NCBI RefSeq assembly: GCF_000428825.1
Contig: NZ_AUAR01000002.1
Location: forward strand, 266,804 to 330,803
DNA length: 64,000 nucleotides
Direction of reading: 5' to 3'
Origin: Desulfomicrobium escambiense DSM 10707
GTDB lineage: Bacteria; Desulfobacterota; Desulfovibrionia; Desulfovibrionales; Desulfomicrobiaceae
Part shown: positions 48,163 through 57,962 of the stretch, piece after piece
Layout of the letters: every line of letters starts with the position of its first letter
Position numbering within the stretch: position 1 is the first letter of the stretch
Translations under genes and position numbers: made by a program
Notes under the pieces: model-generated
Database searches by the model: none
Seen by the model: only the letters and a program-made list of their open reading frames with translations
What the model was told of the DNA's origin: nothing

Positions 48163-50495
48163 AAATTCTGAAGATATTTCTGGTTCTGGCAGTCCTGGGC
48201 GCCTTGCTGGCGGGCGGAGCTGGCGTGGGCCTGTACTACTGGGCCCAGGAGGATCTGCCCGGGTTCACGAAGCTGAGCGACTATTCCCCGGCGCTGGCTA
48301 CCACGGTCAGGGCCAGGGACGGGCGGATTCTGGGCTATTTCTATCGCGAGAAGCGTTTTCTCATCCCGCTGTCCATGATGAGCCCCATCACGGTCAAGGC
48401 TTTCCTGGCCGCCGAGGACTCGGGGTTTTACCAGCACGAGGGCGTGGATCTGCCGGGCATTTTCCGGGCCGCGGTCAAGAACCTTGTGGCCGGGGGCATC
48501 GTCCAGGGCGGCAGCACCATCACCCAGCAGGTCATCAAGTCCATGCTGCTCACGCCGGAACGCAGCTACGAGCGCAAGATCAAGGAGATCATCCTGGCCT
48601 ACCGCCTGGAGAAATACCTGAGCAAGGACGAGATCCTGACCATCTACCTCAACCAGATCTACCTCGGGGCCAAGGCCTACGGCGTGGAGGCTGCGGCCAG
48701 GGAGTACTTCGGCGTGAACGCCTCCCAGCTGACCCTGGCCCAGGCGGCCCTGCTGGCCGGCCTGCCCAAGGCCCCGTCGCGCTACTCGCCCTACGGCAAC
48801 CCCGAGCGGGCCAGGGAGCGGCAGCTCTATGTCCTCTCCCGCCTGCGGGAACTGGGCTGGGTCGATCAGGCCGCGTACGAGGCCGCCGTCAACGAGCCGC
48901 TGGTCTACGGCGCCCAGGAGGACCCGTCCTGGAAGGTCGGACCGTACTACCTGGAGGAAGTCCGCCGCCAGCTCGTCGAGATGTACGGCGAGGACAAGGT
49001 CTACGCCGGCGGCTTGCAGGTCCGTACGGCCATGGACATGGACCATCAGGTCGTCGCCGACCAGGCCCTGCGCGAGGGCCTGCGCGAAACCTCCAAGCGC
49101 CACGGCTGGCAGGGGCCCGTCACGACCATCGAGCCGGGCGGTTACGAGGAATTTCTGCGCGGCCAGAACATCGGCGACCTCAAGGTCGGGGACCGGACTC
49201 AGGTCCTGGTGACCGGCGTGGAAAAGGTCGGAGCCAAGGTGCGCTTCGGCGGTCATACCGGCGTGCTGCCCGTGTCCACCATGTCTTGGGCCAGGCGGCC
49301 CAACCCCAAACTCGCCCCCGAGGAGGCGGGCAAGGTGGGCGACGCGGGCAAGGTGGTCAGGCTCGGTGACGTGGTTTGGGCCGTCGTGAACGCAACGGGC
49401 AAGGACAAGCCCTGGCAGCTTTCCCTGGACCAGGAGCCCAAGGTCGAGGGCGCCCTGGTGTCCATGGACCCGCGTTCGGGAGAGGTCCTGGCCCTGTGCG
49501 GCGGCTACGATTTCTTCCGCAGCCAGTTCAACCGTGCCACCCAGGCCCTGCGCCAGCCCGGCTCGGCTTTCAAGCCCATCGTCTACTCGGCGGCCCTGGA
49601 CAACGGCTACACCGCGGCCAGCATCGTCCTCGACGCCCCCATCGTCTTCGAGGACGGCAGCGGCGAGACGTGGAAGCCCGAGAATTTCGAAGGCATCTTC
49701 TACGGTCCCACGCTGCTGCGCACGGCCCTGGTCAAGTCCCGCAACCTGGTGACCATCCGCGTGGCCCAGGACATCGGCATCGGCAAGATCATCGAGCGCG
49801 GCAAGGCCATGGGCCTGACGGGCATCATGGAGCCCAATCTGTCCCTAGCCCTGGGATCCGGCCAGTTCTCTCCCCTCAACATGTGCGAGGCCTACTCGGC
49901 CTTCGCCAGAGGCGGCACGTCCATCAAGCCCCGTTTCATCGAGAACGTGGTCTCGCCCTGGGGCGAGCAGCTCTACTCCTCGACGCCGGAGACGAGGGAG
50001 GCCATGTCGCCGGAAACCGCCTACGTCGTGACCAACCTGTTGCAGCAGGTCGTCCAGGAGGGCACCGGCGCCCGGGCCAAGTCCTTGGGTCGGCCCGTGG
50101 CCGGCAAGACCGGCACCACCAACGATGAACAGGACGCCTGGTTCATGGGCTTCTCCCCATACCTGCTGACCGGCGTCTGGGTCGGCTACGACCAGGTCAG
50201 GCCCATGGGCAAGTTCGAGACCGGGGCCCGGGCCGCACTGCCCATCTGGATCGATTACCGCGCCAAGGTCGAGCCGGGATATCCCGTGGAGAACTTCACG
50301 GTGCCTCCGGGCATCGTCATGGCCCGTGTGGACGCGCGCACCGGACGGCTGGCCGGGCCGGACGCGGCCGAGGCGTACATGCTGCCCTTCGTCAACGGCA
50401 CGGAGCCGACCATGACCGCCATGCCGGATGAACTCGACGCGGCGCCGGGCTCCTCCAACGCCGGCGGGGAAAGCCTGCTCAAGCAGATATTCTAG
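48159..50495 (+). CDS. Class A penicillin-binding protein 1A
   Basis: Bifunctional peptidoglycan synthase in the inner membrane. The 778 residues have a membrane anchor (about 3-25, LKIFLVLAVLGALLAGGAGV), a GT51 glycosyltransferase domain (about 55-230) with AAEDSGFYQHEGVD, GGSTITQQ and RKIKEIILAYRLEK, an OB-like insert (about 325-420), and the transpeptidase with SAFK (about residue 468), SRN, and KTGTTND (about 650). The order fits PBP1A (MrcA). The ATG at 48159 overlaps the previous stop by 4 bases; an in-frame ATG at 48138 lies in the preceding gene. It probably synthesises septal or lateral wall with undetermined partners. Confidence 0.93.
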   Translation: MKILKIFLVLAVLGALLAGGAGVGLYYWAQEDLPGFTKLSDYSPALATTVRARDGRILGYFYREKRFLIPLSMMSPITVKAFLAAEDSGFYQHEGVDLPGIFRAAVKNLVAGGIVQGGSTITQQVIKSMLLTPERSYERKIKEIILAYRLEKYLSKDEILTIYLNQIYLGAKAYGVEAAAREYFGVNASQLTLAQAALLAGLPKAPSRYSPYGNPERARERQLYVLSRLRELGWVDQAAYEAAVNEPLVYGAQEDPSWKVGPYYLEEVRRQLVEMYGEDKVYAGGLQVRTAMDMDHQVVADQALREGLRETSKRHGWQGPVTTIEPGGYEEFLRGQNIGDLKVGDRTQVLVTGVEKVGAKVRFGGHTGVLPVSTMSWARRPNPKLAPEEAGKVGDAGKVVRLGDVVWAVVNATGKDKPWQLSLDQEPKVEGALVSMDPRSGEVLALCGGYDFFRSQFNRATQALRQPGSAFKPIVYSAALDNGYTAASIVLDAPIVFEDGSGETWKPENFEGIFYGPTLLRTALVKSRNLVTIRVAQDIGIGKIIERGKAMGLTGIMEPNLSLALGSGQFSPLNMCEAYSAFARGGTSIKPRFIENVVSPWGEQLYSSTPETREAMSPETAYVVTNLLQQVVQEGTGARAKSLGRPVAGKTGTTNDEQDAWFMGFSPYLLTGVWVGYDQVRPMGKFETGARAALPIWIDYRAKVEPGYPVENFTVPPGIVMARVDARTGRLAGPDAAEAYMLPFVNGTEPTMTAMPDELDAAPGSSNAGGESLLKQIF

Positions 50496-50562
50496 ACGGC
50501 TGCGGCTTTGGTCCGCTCGGGACCGGGGCCGCAACCGCAATCTCCATTCAGACGGGAAGAGC

Positions 50563-51576
50563 ATGCACCTCCTCGAAGAAGCCAAGGCCGTGCTGCGGCG
50601 TTCGGTCAGCATCAGCCTCGAACTCTACAAGATCATGATCCCCATCGTGATCGCGGTCAAAATTCTGCAGGAACTGGGCCTCATCGCCTGGCTGGCGCTG
50701 CCGCTGGCGCCCGTCATGCACCTGGTCGGCCTGCCCGGCGAGATGGGGCTGGTCTGGGCCACGGCCATGATCAACAACATCTACAGCGGCATGATCGTCT
50801 TCGTCTCCCTGGCCGGGCAGCACGAGCTGAGCGTGGCCCAGGTCACGGTGCTGTGCACCATGATACTGGTGGCCCACTCCATGCCCGTGGAACTGCAGAT
50901 CGTGCGCAAATCGGGCCCCAGGATCGGCTTCCAGGCGCTGCTGCGCATCGGCGGGGCCCTGGTCCTCGGTTTCATCCTGGCTCGCGTCTATGCGTGGGGC
51001 GGATGGCTGCAGGAGCCGAACGTGCTCATGTGGCGGCCCGAGCCCGAGAGCGCCAGCCTCGTGGTCTGGTCCGTGGACCAGGTCCGCAACCTGGCCATGG
51101 TCTTCGTCATCATCACGGCCCTCAACGCCTTCATGCGGGTGCTGACGGCCGTGGGCCTGACGGCCCTGTGCGTGCGGCTGCTCTCCCCGGTCCTGCGGCT
51201 GCTGGGCATCGGGCCCGAGGCCGGGACCCTGACCATCGTCGGTATGGTCATGGGCCTGTCCTACGGCGGGGGCATGATCATGCACGAGGCCCACTCGGGC
51301 AAGGTGCCGCCCAAGGACATCTTCTCCTCCTTGAGCCTGATGAGCCTGTCGCACTCGGTCTTCGAGGACACCTTCCTCATGGCCGTCCTCGGCGGGCACT
51401 CGTCGGGCCTGCTGGCGGGGCGTGTCGTCTTCACGCTGATCGTCGTGGCCCTGCTCGTGCGCGTGGTGAATCGGCTGGGGGACGAGTTTTTCTACAGGCG
51501 GCTGTTCAAGCCCGTGGAGGTCTACACCCAGCCTGGGCCCTGCTGTCCGGGCGCGCCGACGGCGGACAGGCCGTGA
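50563..51576 (+). CDS. Nucleoside recognition (Gate) domain membrane protein
   Basis: Gate-domain proteins are half-transporter-like membrane proteins of uncertain substrate. The 337 residues have around seven hydrophobic helices (IMIPIVIAVKILQELGLIAW, MINNIYSGMIVFVSLAG) and the family's conserved GLSYGGGMIMHEAHSG near residue 230. A Gly/Ala-rich hydrophobic face is typical. It stands 67 bases after the PBP gene, with GGGAAGAG near the ATG at 50563. The C-terminal tail ends in CCPGAPTADRP. The substrate is unknown; ferrous iron or nucleoside transport is not shown by sequence. Confidence 0.8.
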   Translation: MHLLEEAKAVLRRSVSISLELYKIMIPIVIAVKILQELGLIAWLALPLAPVMHLVGLPGEMGLVWATAMINNIYSGMIVFVSLAGQHELSVAQVTVLCTMILVAHSMPVELQIVRKSGPRIGFQALLRIGGALVLGFILARVYAWGGWLQEPNVLMWRPEPESASLVVWSVDQVRNLAMVFVIITALNAFMRVLTAVGLTALCVRLLSPVLRLLGIGPEAGTLTIVGMVMGLSYGGGMIMHEAHSGKVPPKDIFSSLSLMSLSHSVFEDTFLMAVLGGHSSGLLAGRVVFTLIVVALLVRVVNRLGDEFFYRRLFKPVEVYTQPGPCCPGAPTADRP

Positions 51577-51605
51577 CGGCGGCGGATTTTTCCCAAGGAG
51601 AGGAC

Positions 51606-52661
51606 ATGTCGCAACGCATCGACGCGCTCAAGGAACTCATGCGGCGGCAGGGCGTCGGCGCCCTGCTCGTCATCCACCCGGCCAACCGGTTCTACCTGTC
51701 CGGCTTCGAGTTGCACGACGGGCAGTGCAACGAAAGTTCGGGCTGCCTGCTGCTGCGCACGGACGGCCCGGACTGGCTGTTGACAGACGCCCGCTTCACC
51801 GTGGAGGCCTGGCGGCACTGGCCCGAGGAGCATGTGCACGTCTACGGCTCTCCGCGGGTGGAGAAGATCGCGGAGTTCGTGAAGAGCCTCGGGGTGCGCG
51901 AGCTTTGGGTCGAGACCCACGCCATGTGCGCCGAGACGTATCTGGAGCTGGGGAAATCCCTGGAGCTGCGCACCGCCCCGCGCCTGGTCGAGGAACTGCG
52001 CACGGTCAAGGACGAAGGGGAGCTGGCTGCGCTGCGGGCGTCCTGCGCCCTGAACCACCGCGTCTACGAAGCGCTTGAATCGGCTTTGGCGCCCGGCATG
52101 ACCGAGCGGGACGTGGCCTGGATGCTGGAGCGGCTTTTCCGGGATGGCGGGGCCGAGGCCCTGAGCTTCGCGCCCATCGTCGGTTTCGGCCCCAACGGGG
52201 CCCTGCCCCATGCCACGCCGGGCGAGGCCCGTCTGCAGCCCGAGACGCCGGTGCTCATCGACATGGGCGGGCGCCTCGGCGGCTACTGCTCGGACCAGAC
52301 CCGCACCTGGTGGGTCGGCCAGCGACCCTCGGACGAGTTCCGGCGCACCCTGAACCTGGTCCGCGAGGCCCAGGGCCTGGCCATCGCCAGGGTTGCGCCC
52401 GGCGTGTCTACGGACGAGCTGCACGCCACGGCCAGGGAACATTTCGCGCGCCACGGCGTGGCGGACCGTTTCACCCACTCCCTGGGCCACGGCATCGGCC
52501 TGGAAACCCACGAGGCCCCCGGCGTCGGTCCCGTCCGGCCGACGATACTGCGGCCCGGCATGGTCATCACCGTCGAGCCCGGGCTCTACTACCCGTCCTG
52601 GGGCGGCGTGCGCTGGGAGCACATGGTGGTCGTGACCGAGGACGGCCATGAGGTGCTCTGA
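51606..52661 (+). CDS. M24 family Xaa-Pro aminopeptidase
   Basis: Cytoplasmic dimetal peptidase that removes N-terminal residues before proline. The 351 residues have a creatinase-like N-terminal domain (1-125) and the pita-bread catalytic domain with ligands in LIDMGG, CSDQTRTW, SLGHGIGLETHE, TVEPGLYYPSW and RWEHMVVVTEDG; all five metal ligands appear. The ATG at 51606 follows AAGGAGAGG. It ends overlapping the next gene by 14 bases. The N-terminal domain is shorter than in E. coli PepP, which makes it PepQ/YpdF-like. Confidence 0.9.
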   Translation: MSQRIDALKELMRRQGVGALLVIHPANRFYLSGFELHDGQCNESSGCLLLRTDGPDWLLTDARFTVEAWRHWPEEHVHVYGSPRVEKIAEFVKSLGVRELWVETHAMCAETYLELGKSLELRTAPRLVEELRTVKDEGELAALRASCALNHRVYEALESALAPGMTERDVAWMLERLFRDGGAEALSFAPIVGFGPNGALPHATPGEARLQPETPVLIDMGGRLGGYCSDQTRTWWVGQRPSDEFRRTLNLVREAQGLAIARVAPGVSTDELHATAREHFARHGVADRFTHSLGHGIGLETHEAPGVGPVRPTILRPGMVITVEPGLYYPSWGGVRWEHMVVVTEDGHEVL

Positions 52662-52935
52662 CACGAGGGGCGGGCGCCGACGAAAGCCGCGCGACCGCGG
52701 CCTTCTTCCCCCCTGCACGCAGAGTCGGGTGCTGTACGCCGAGATCCCGCGCCGCCAGATCGCCCTCTACCGCTTCCTGCTCGAAGGCTACGACAACCTG
52801 GCCGTCATGAGCGTGGTGGACCGCTACCGCGCGGTCATCAAGCTGCGCTTTACGCCCGACGCGGAGCATTCCCTGCGCGGGATGCTCCTGGCCCAGGGCG
52901 CGAAGCTCGTCGAACCGCCGATTCTTTCAGATTAG
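52648..52935 (+). CDS. DUF4911-like small protein
   Basis: 95 residues. The part from about residue 28 (VLYAEIPRRQIALYRFLLEG) to the end resembles DUF4911, a short domain in related deltaproteobacteria; the first 27 residues, rich in Arg, Gly and Pro, look unstructured and may be non-translated, since a GTG at about residue 28 could also start the protein. It has alternating beta-alpha patterns and no cysteine in the domain. It overlaps the peptidase end and converges on tatD, whose 3' end it overlaps by 9 bases. Function unknown. Confidence 0.6.
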   Translation: MRCSDTRGGRRRKPRDRGLLPPCTQSRVLYAEIPRRQIALYRFLLEGYDNLAVMSVVDRYRAVIKLRFTPDAEHSLRGMLLAQGAKLVEPPILSD

Positions 52936-53742
52936 GCCGAAAAATTCCCGCGCGTTGTCGCCGCAGCGCTGCCACAATTCCCGCACGTCCTCGCCGCGCA
53001 GGAGGGCGATCTCCCGGGCCGTGAAGCCGAGCAGGGCTGGTTCGTTGCGCTTGCCGCGCCAGGGTTCGGGGGAGAGGTAGGGGCAGTCGGTCTCAAGGAG
53101 CAGGCGGTCGGCGGGGATGGTCTTCACGGCCTCGCGCAGCTCCTGGGATCTGGCGTAGGTCACGGTGCCGGGCACGGAGACGTGCCAGCCCCGTTCAACG
53201 ATGAGTCTGGCCCAGTCGGGCCCGAGGCCGAAGCAGTGCCACAGCAGCGGGCGTCCGCCGAAGCCCATGGAGTCGAGGGTGGCCAGGCAGTCGTCCTCGG
53301 CGTCGCGGCAGTGGATGACCACGCGCTGGTCCAGCTCCCTGGCCAGGGACAGCTGCCGGCGGAACCAGCGCTGCTGGTCCTCACGCGGCGAGAAGTCGTA
53401 ATAGTAGTCCAGGCCGATCTCACCCACGGCGCGCAGTCTGGTGTCGGCCGTGAAGGCTTCGCGCATCCCGGCCAGGTCATCCTCCGTCATCTTGGCCGCG
53501 TCGTGGGGATGCACGCCGAGCAGGAAAAAGACGTCGGGGTGGCCCTCGAAGAGGCCGCGTCCTTCCCGGTAGGCCGCGGGGCCCAGGAAGACGTTGCCCA
53601 CGGTGCGCACCCCGCAGGCCCTGGCGCGGGCCAGGACTTCGTCCACGTCGTAGTCCCGGCCGTCGAGGTGGGCGTGGCTGTCCGCGCCCACGGGCGGAAG
53701 GTTCAGGGTCTCGGGGAGCTCGCGTTCCCGCTTTTTGCTCAC
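52927..53742 (-). CDS. tatD: TatD family metal-dependent hydrolase
   Basis: TatD proteins are deoxyribonucleases or 3'-5' exonucleases of the amidohydrolase superfamily. The 271 residues show the ligands HAHLDG near the N-terminus, GEIGLDYYYDFSPRE, HCRDAED, HCFGLG and LLETDCPYLSPEP. The GTG at 53742 overlaps the Trm112-like stop by 4 bases; an alternative ATG at 53772 would extend into that gene. It is downstream in the pair and probably translated by coupling. Confidence 0.88.
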   Translation of the reverse strand: MSKKRERELPETLNLPPVGADSHAHLDGRDYDVDEVLARARACGVRTVGNVFLGPAAYREGRGLFEGHPDVFFLLGVHPHDAAKMTEDDLAGMREAFTADTRLRAVGEIGLDYYYDFSPREDQQRWFRRQLSLARELDQRVVIHCRDAEDDCLATLDSMGFGGRPLLWHCFGLGPDWARLIVERGWHVSVPGTVTYARSQELREAVKTIPADRLLLETDCPYLSPEPWRGKRNEPALLGFTAREIALLRGEDVRELWQRCGDNAREFFGLI

Positions 53743-53942
53743 GCCTTGTTCTCGCGTACGCCCTGTTCCCATCTGGCCACGGGCACGGCTTCATCGATGA
53801 GCATGACCGGGATCTCCTCGCGCACGGGGTAGACGAGGCCGCAGGCGGCGCATTTGAGGCCTTCCTCGCGGTCCAGGAGTTCCAGACCGCCCTTGCATTT
53901 GGGGCAGGCCAGGATCTGCAGAAGTTCCTTGTTCAGAGCCAT
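53739..53942 (-). CDS. Trm112-like zinc-ribbon protein
   Basis: Small protein of 67 residues with one zinc ribbon, ACPKCKGGLELL and LKCAACGLVYPVREEIPVML, matching the Trm112/YcaR family that supports methyltransferases and other enzymes. The ATG at 53942 follows GAGGAA by 5 bases. A conserved LVYPVREEIPVMLIDEA tail is present. It is first in the pair with tatD. The partner enzyme is not in view. Confidence 0.88.
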   Translation of the reverse strand: MALNKELLQILACPKCKGGLELLDREEGLKCAACGLVYPVREEIPVMLIDEAVPVARWEQGVRENKA

Positions 53943-54033
53943 GTTTCCTCCGGTGTGCATGGTGTGATGATGGACACGGCCTTACCCCGATCGATACCGC
54001 GTTACAAGCGCGCAAACGCCACCCGGTTCTTGA

Positions 54034-56190
<2,157 letters not shown>

Positions 56191-56193
56191 CCG

Positions 56194-56221
56194 AAAGGGC
56201 GCACCGAGGTGCGCCTTTTTT
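56194..56221 (+). terminator. Terminator between eno and folD
   Basis: AAAGGGCGCACC and GGTGCGCCTTTTTT form a strong hairpin with a T run just after eno. Confidence 0.9.
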
Positions 56222-56238
56222 CATCAGCAGAGGACACC

Positions 56239-57084
56239 ATGCGCATCATCGACGGAAAAAAGACGGCCGCCATCATCCGTCAGGAACTGAAAGACCAGGT
56301 CGGGGTCCTGGCCGCCCGGCACGGCAGGGCCCCTGGGCTGGCTGTGATCCTGGTGGGCGACAATCCGGCCTCGCAGGTCTATGTCCGCAACAAGGAGCGC
56401 GCCTGCGCCGACGTCGGCATCATCTCCAAGGGCTTCCGCCTGCCGGCGGACATCCCCCAGGAGCAGCTCGAAGACACCATCACCTTCCTGAACTCCGACC
56501 CGGCCATCGACGGCATCCTGCTGCAGCTGCCGCTGCCCAAGGGGCTGGACAGCCAGCGCTGCCTGGACCTCATCGACCCGTCCAAGGACGTCGACGGCTT
56601 CCACCCGGTGAACATGGGCCGCCTGGCCCTTGGGCTGCCGTGCCTGCGCTCCTGCACCCCGGCCGGCATCATGACCCTGCTTGACCGCCACGGCATCGAC
56701 GTGGCCGGCAAGAAAGCCGTGGTCATCGGCCGCAGCAACATCGTCGGCAAGCCCCTGGCGCTCATGCTCCTGCAGAAGAACGCCACGGTCACGGTCTGCC
56801 ATTCCCGGACCAGGGACATCGCCGAGGAGGTCCGCACCGCCGACATCGTGCTGGCCGCCGTGGGCATCCCCAAGTTCGTGACCGCGGACATGGTCAAGCC
56901 GGGGGCCGTGGTCATCGACGTGGGCATCAACCGCACGGAGCTCGGCCTGGTCGGCGACTGCGACTTCGCGGGTCTGCAGGACACGGCCTCGGCCATGACC
57001 CCGGTGCCGGGCGGCGTCGGCCCCATGACCATCGCCCAGCTGCTGGTCAACACCCTCGAAGCCTACGTCGAACACGTGGGCTGA
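56239..57084 (+). CDS. folD: Methylenetetrahydrofolate dehydrogenase / methenyltetrahydrofolate cyclohydrolase
   Basis: Bifunctional NADP-dependent enzyme linking 5,10-methylene- and 10-formyl-tetrahydrofolate, next in the pathway after fhs. The 281 residues have the catalytic Lys region [14 protein letters not shown], the QLPLPKGLD motif, the dinucleotide loop [17 protein letters not shown] and the end [15 protein letters not shown]. The ATG at 56239 follows AGAGGA by 4 bases. It lies 18 bases after the eno terminator and may share transcript by read-through. Confidence 0.95.
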   Translation: MRIIDGKKTAAIIRQELKDQVGVLAARHGRAPGLAVILVGDNPASQVYVRNKERACADVGIISKGFRLPADIPQEQLEDTITFLNSDPAIDGILLQLPLPKGLDSQRCLDLIDPSKDVDGFHPVNMGRLALGLPCLRSCTPAGIMTLLDRHGIDVAGKKAVVIGRSNIVGKPLALMLLQKNATVTVCHSRTRDIAEEVRTADIVLAAVGIPKFVTADMVKPGAVVIDVGINRTELGLVGDCDFAGLQDTASAMTPVPGGVGPMTIAQLLVNTLEAYVEHVG

Positions 57085-57093
57085 CGGCAACAA

Positions 57094-57118
57094 AAAAGGG
57101 GGCTTTGGCCCCCTCTTC
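57094..57118 (-). terminator. Terminator at the folD / MEMO convergent junction
   Basis: AGGGGGC and GCCCCCT pair around a TTTG loop. The minus-strand exit is a TTTTTT run, so it chiefly ends the MEMO-gene transcript; the plus-strand exit is TCTT. Confidence 0.75.
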
Positions 57119-57140
57119 ATGACCGCTTTCGGCGCGGCAC

Positions 57141-57953
57141 CTATTCGATGATGACCCCGGCATAGCCCACCACCCTCGACATGTCCCCGTTGACGTCGCC
57201 CGACGTGGCGTAGGCCACGAGCTCGGCCTTCTTGGCGCCAAGGATGTTGGCCAGGTGCATGCCCATGGTCATGGGCAGCACGCCGCACATGGAGATGTTG
57301 TCCTCGCGCACCGTGCCGTAGAAGCCCATGGGGTCCAGGGCCAGGATGCGGTCCAGGGCCTTCTGGTCCACGATGCGGGTCACGGCGTCCGAGGCGAAGT
57401 GGTTCATGTCCGAGCTGACGACCACGGACACGTCGCGGCCCTGGGCGTTCAGGACCTCCGCGATCTTGGAGGCCGCCCCGGCGAGCTTGTGGGGACGCGG
57501 GTCGCCCACGGCGATGGGCACGATGCGCATGTCGGGGTTCTTGGCCCACAGGAAGGGCAGGACTACTTCCAGGGAATGCTCCTGCAGATGGGCGACGCGG
57601 TCGGCAGTCAGGGCCGGCTCCGCAGCCAGGATGGCCGCAACCAGCTCGGCGTCGACCTCCAGGCTCGCTCCGGGCAGATGCCACTTCCCGTCGGGCCACA
57701 CGGCCAGGGGCGCGCCCATGCCGGTGTGGTTGGGCCCCAGCAGCAGCACCGTGTCCGTCAGCCGGGCCCGGGCCAGGGTCTGGCCCGCCACGCCGCCGGA
57801 AAACACGTGGCCGGCGTGGGGCACCATGGCCAGCCTGGTCACCGCCTCGCGCTCCGTTTCCCCGCGCATGCAGGACCTGACCGAGGCCAGCCACTGGTCG
57901 TGGCGTCCGGCGTAAAACTGTCCCGCGACAACGGGCTCGCGATCAATGCTCAT
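57141..57953 (-). CDS. MEMO1 family protein (AmmeMemoRadiSam B-like)
   Basis: MEMO1 family members are related to class III extradiol dioxygenases and are found with radical SAM and AMMECR1 proteins in many prokaryotes. The 270 residues show PHAGHVFSGG near the N-terminus, ILLGPNHTGM-like VLLLGPNHTGMGAPLAV, HSLEVVLPFL and the SSDMNHF motif with conserved His and Asp that would bind metal. It is last in a unit with the sigma54 activator and TPR gene, 9 bases after the latter. GGGAGAGATGAGC precedes the ATG. The enzymatic role is unknown. Confidence 0.9.
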   Translation of the reverse strand: MSIDREPVVAGQFYAGRHDQWLASVRSCMRGETEREAVTRLAMVPHAGHVFSGGVAGQTLARARLTDTVLLLGPNHTGMGAPLAVWPDGKWHLPGASLEVDAELVAAILAAEPALTADRVAHLQEHSLEVVLPFLWAKNPDMRIVPIAVGDPRPHKLAGAASKIAEVLNAQGRDVSVVVSSDMNHFASDAVTRIVDQKALDRILALDPMGFYGTVREDNISMCGVLPMTMGMHLANILGAKKAELVAYATSGDVNGDMSRVVGYAGVIIE

Positions 57954-57962
57954 CTCTCCCTC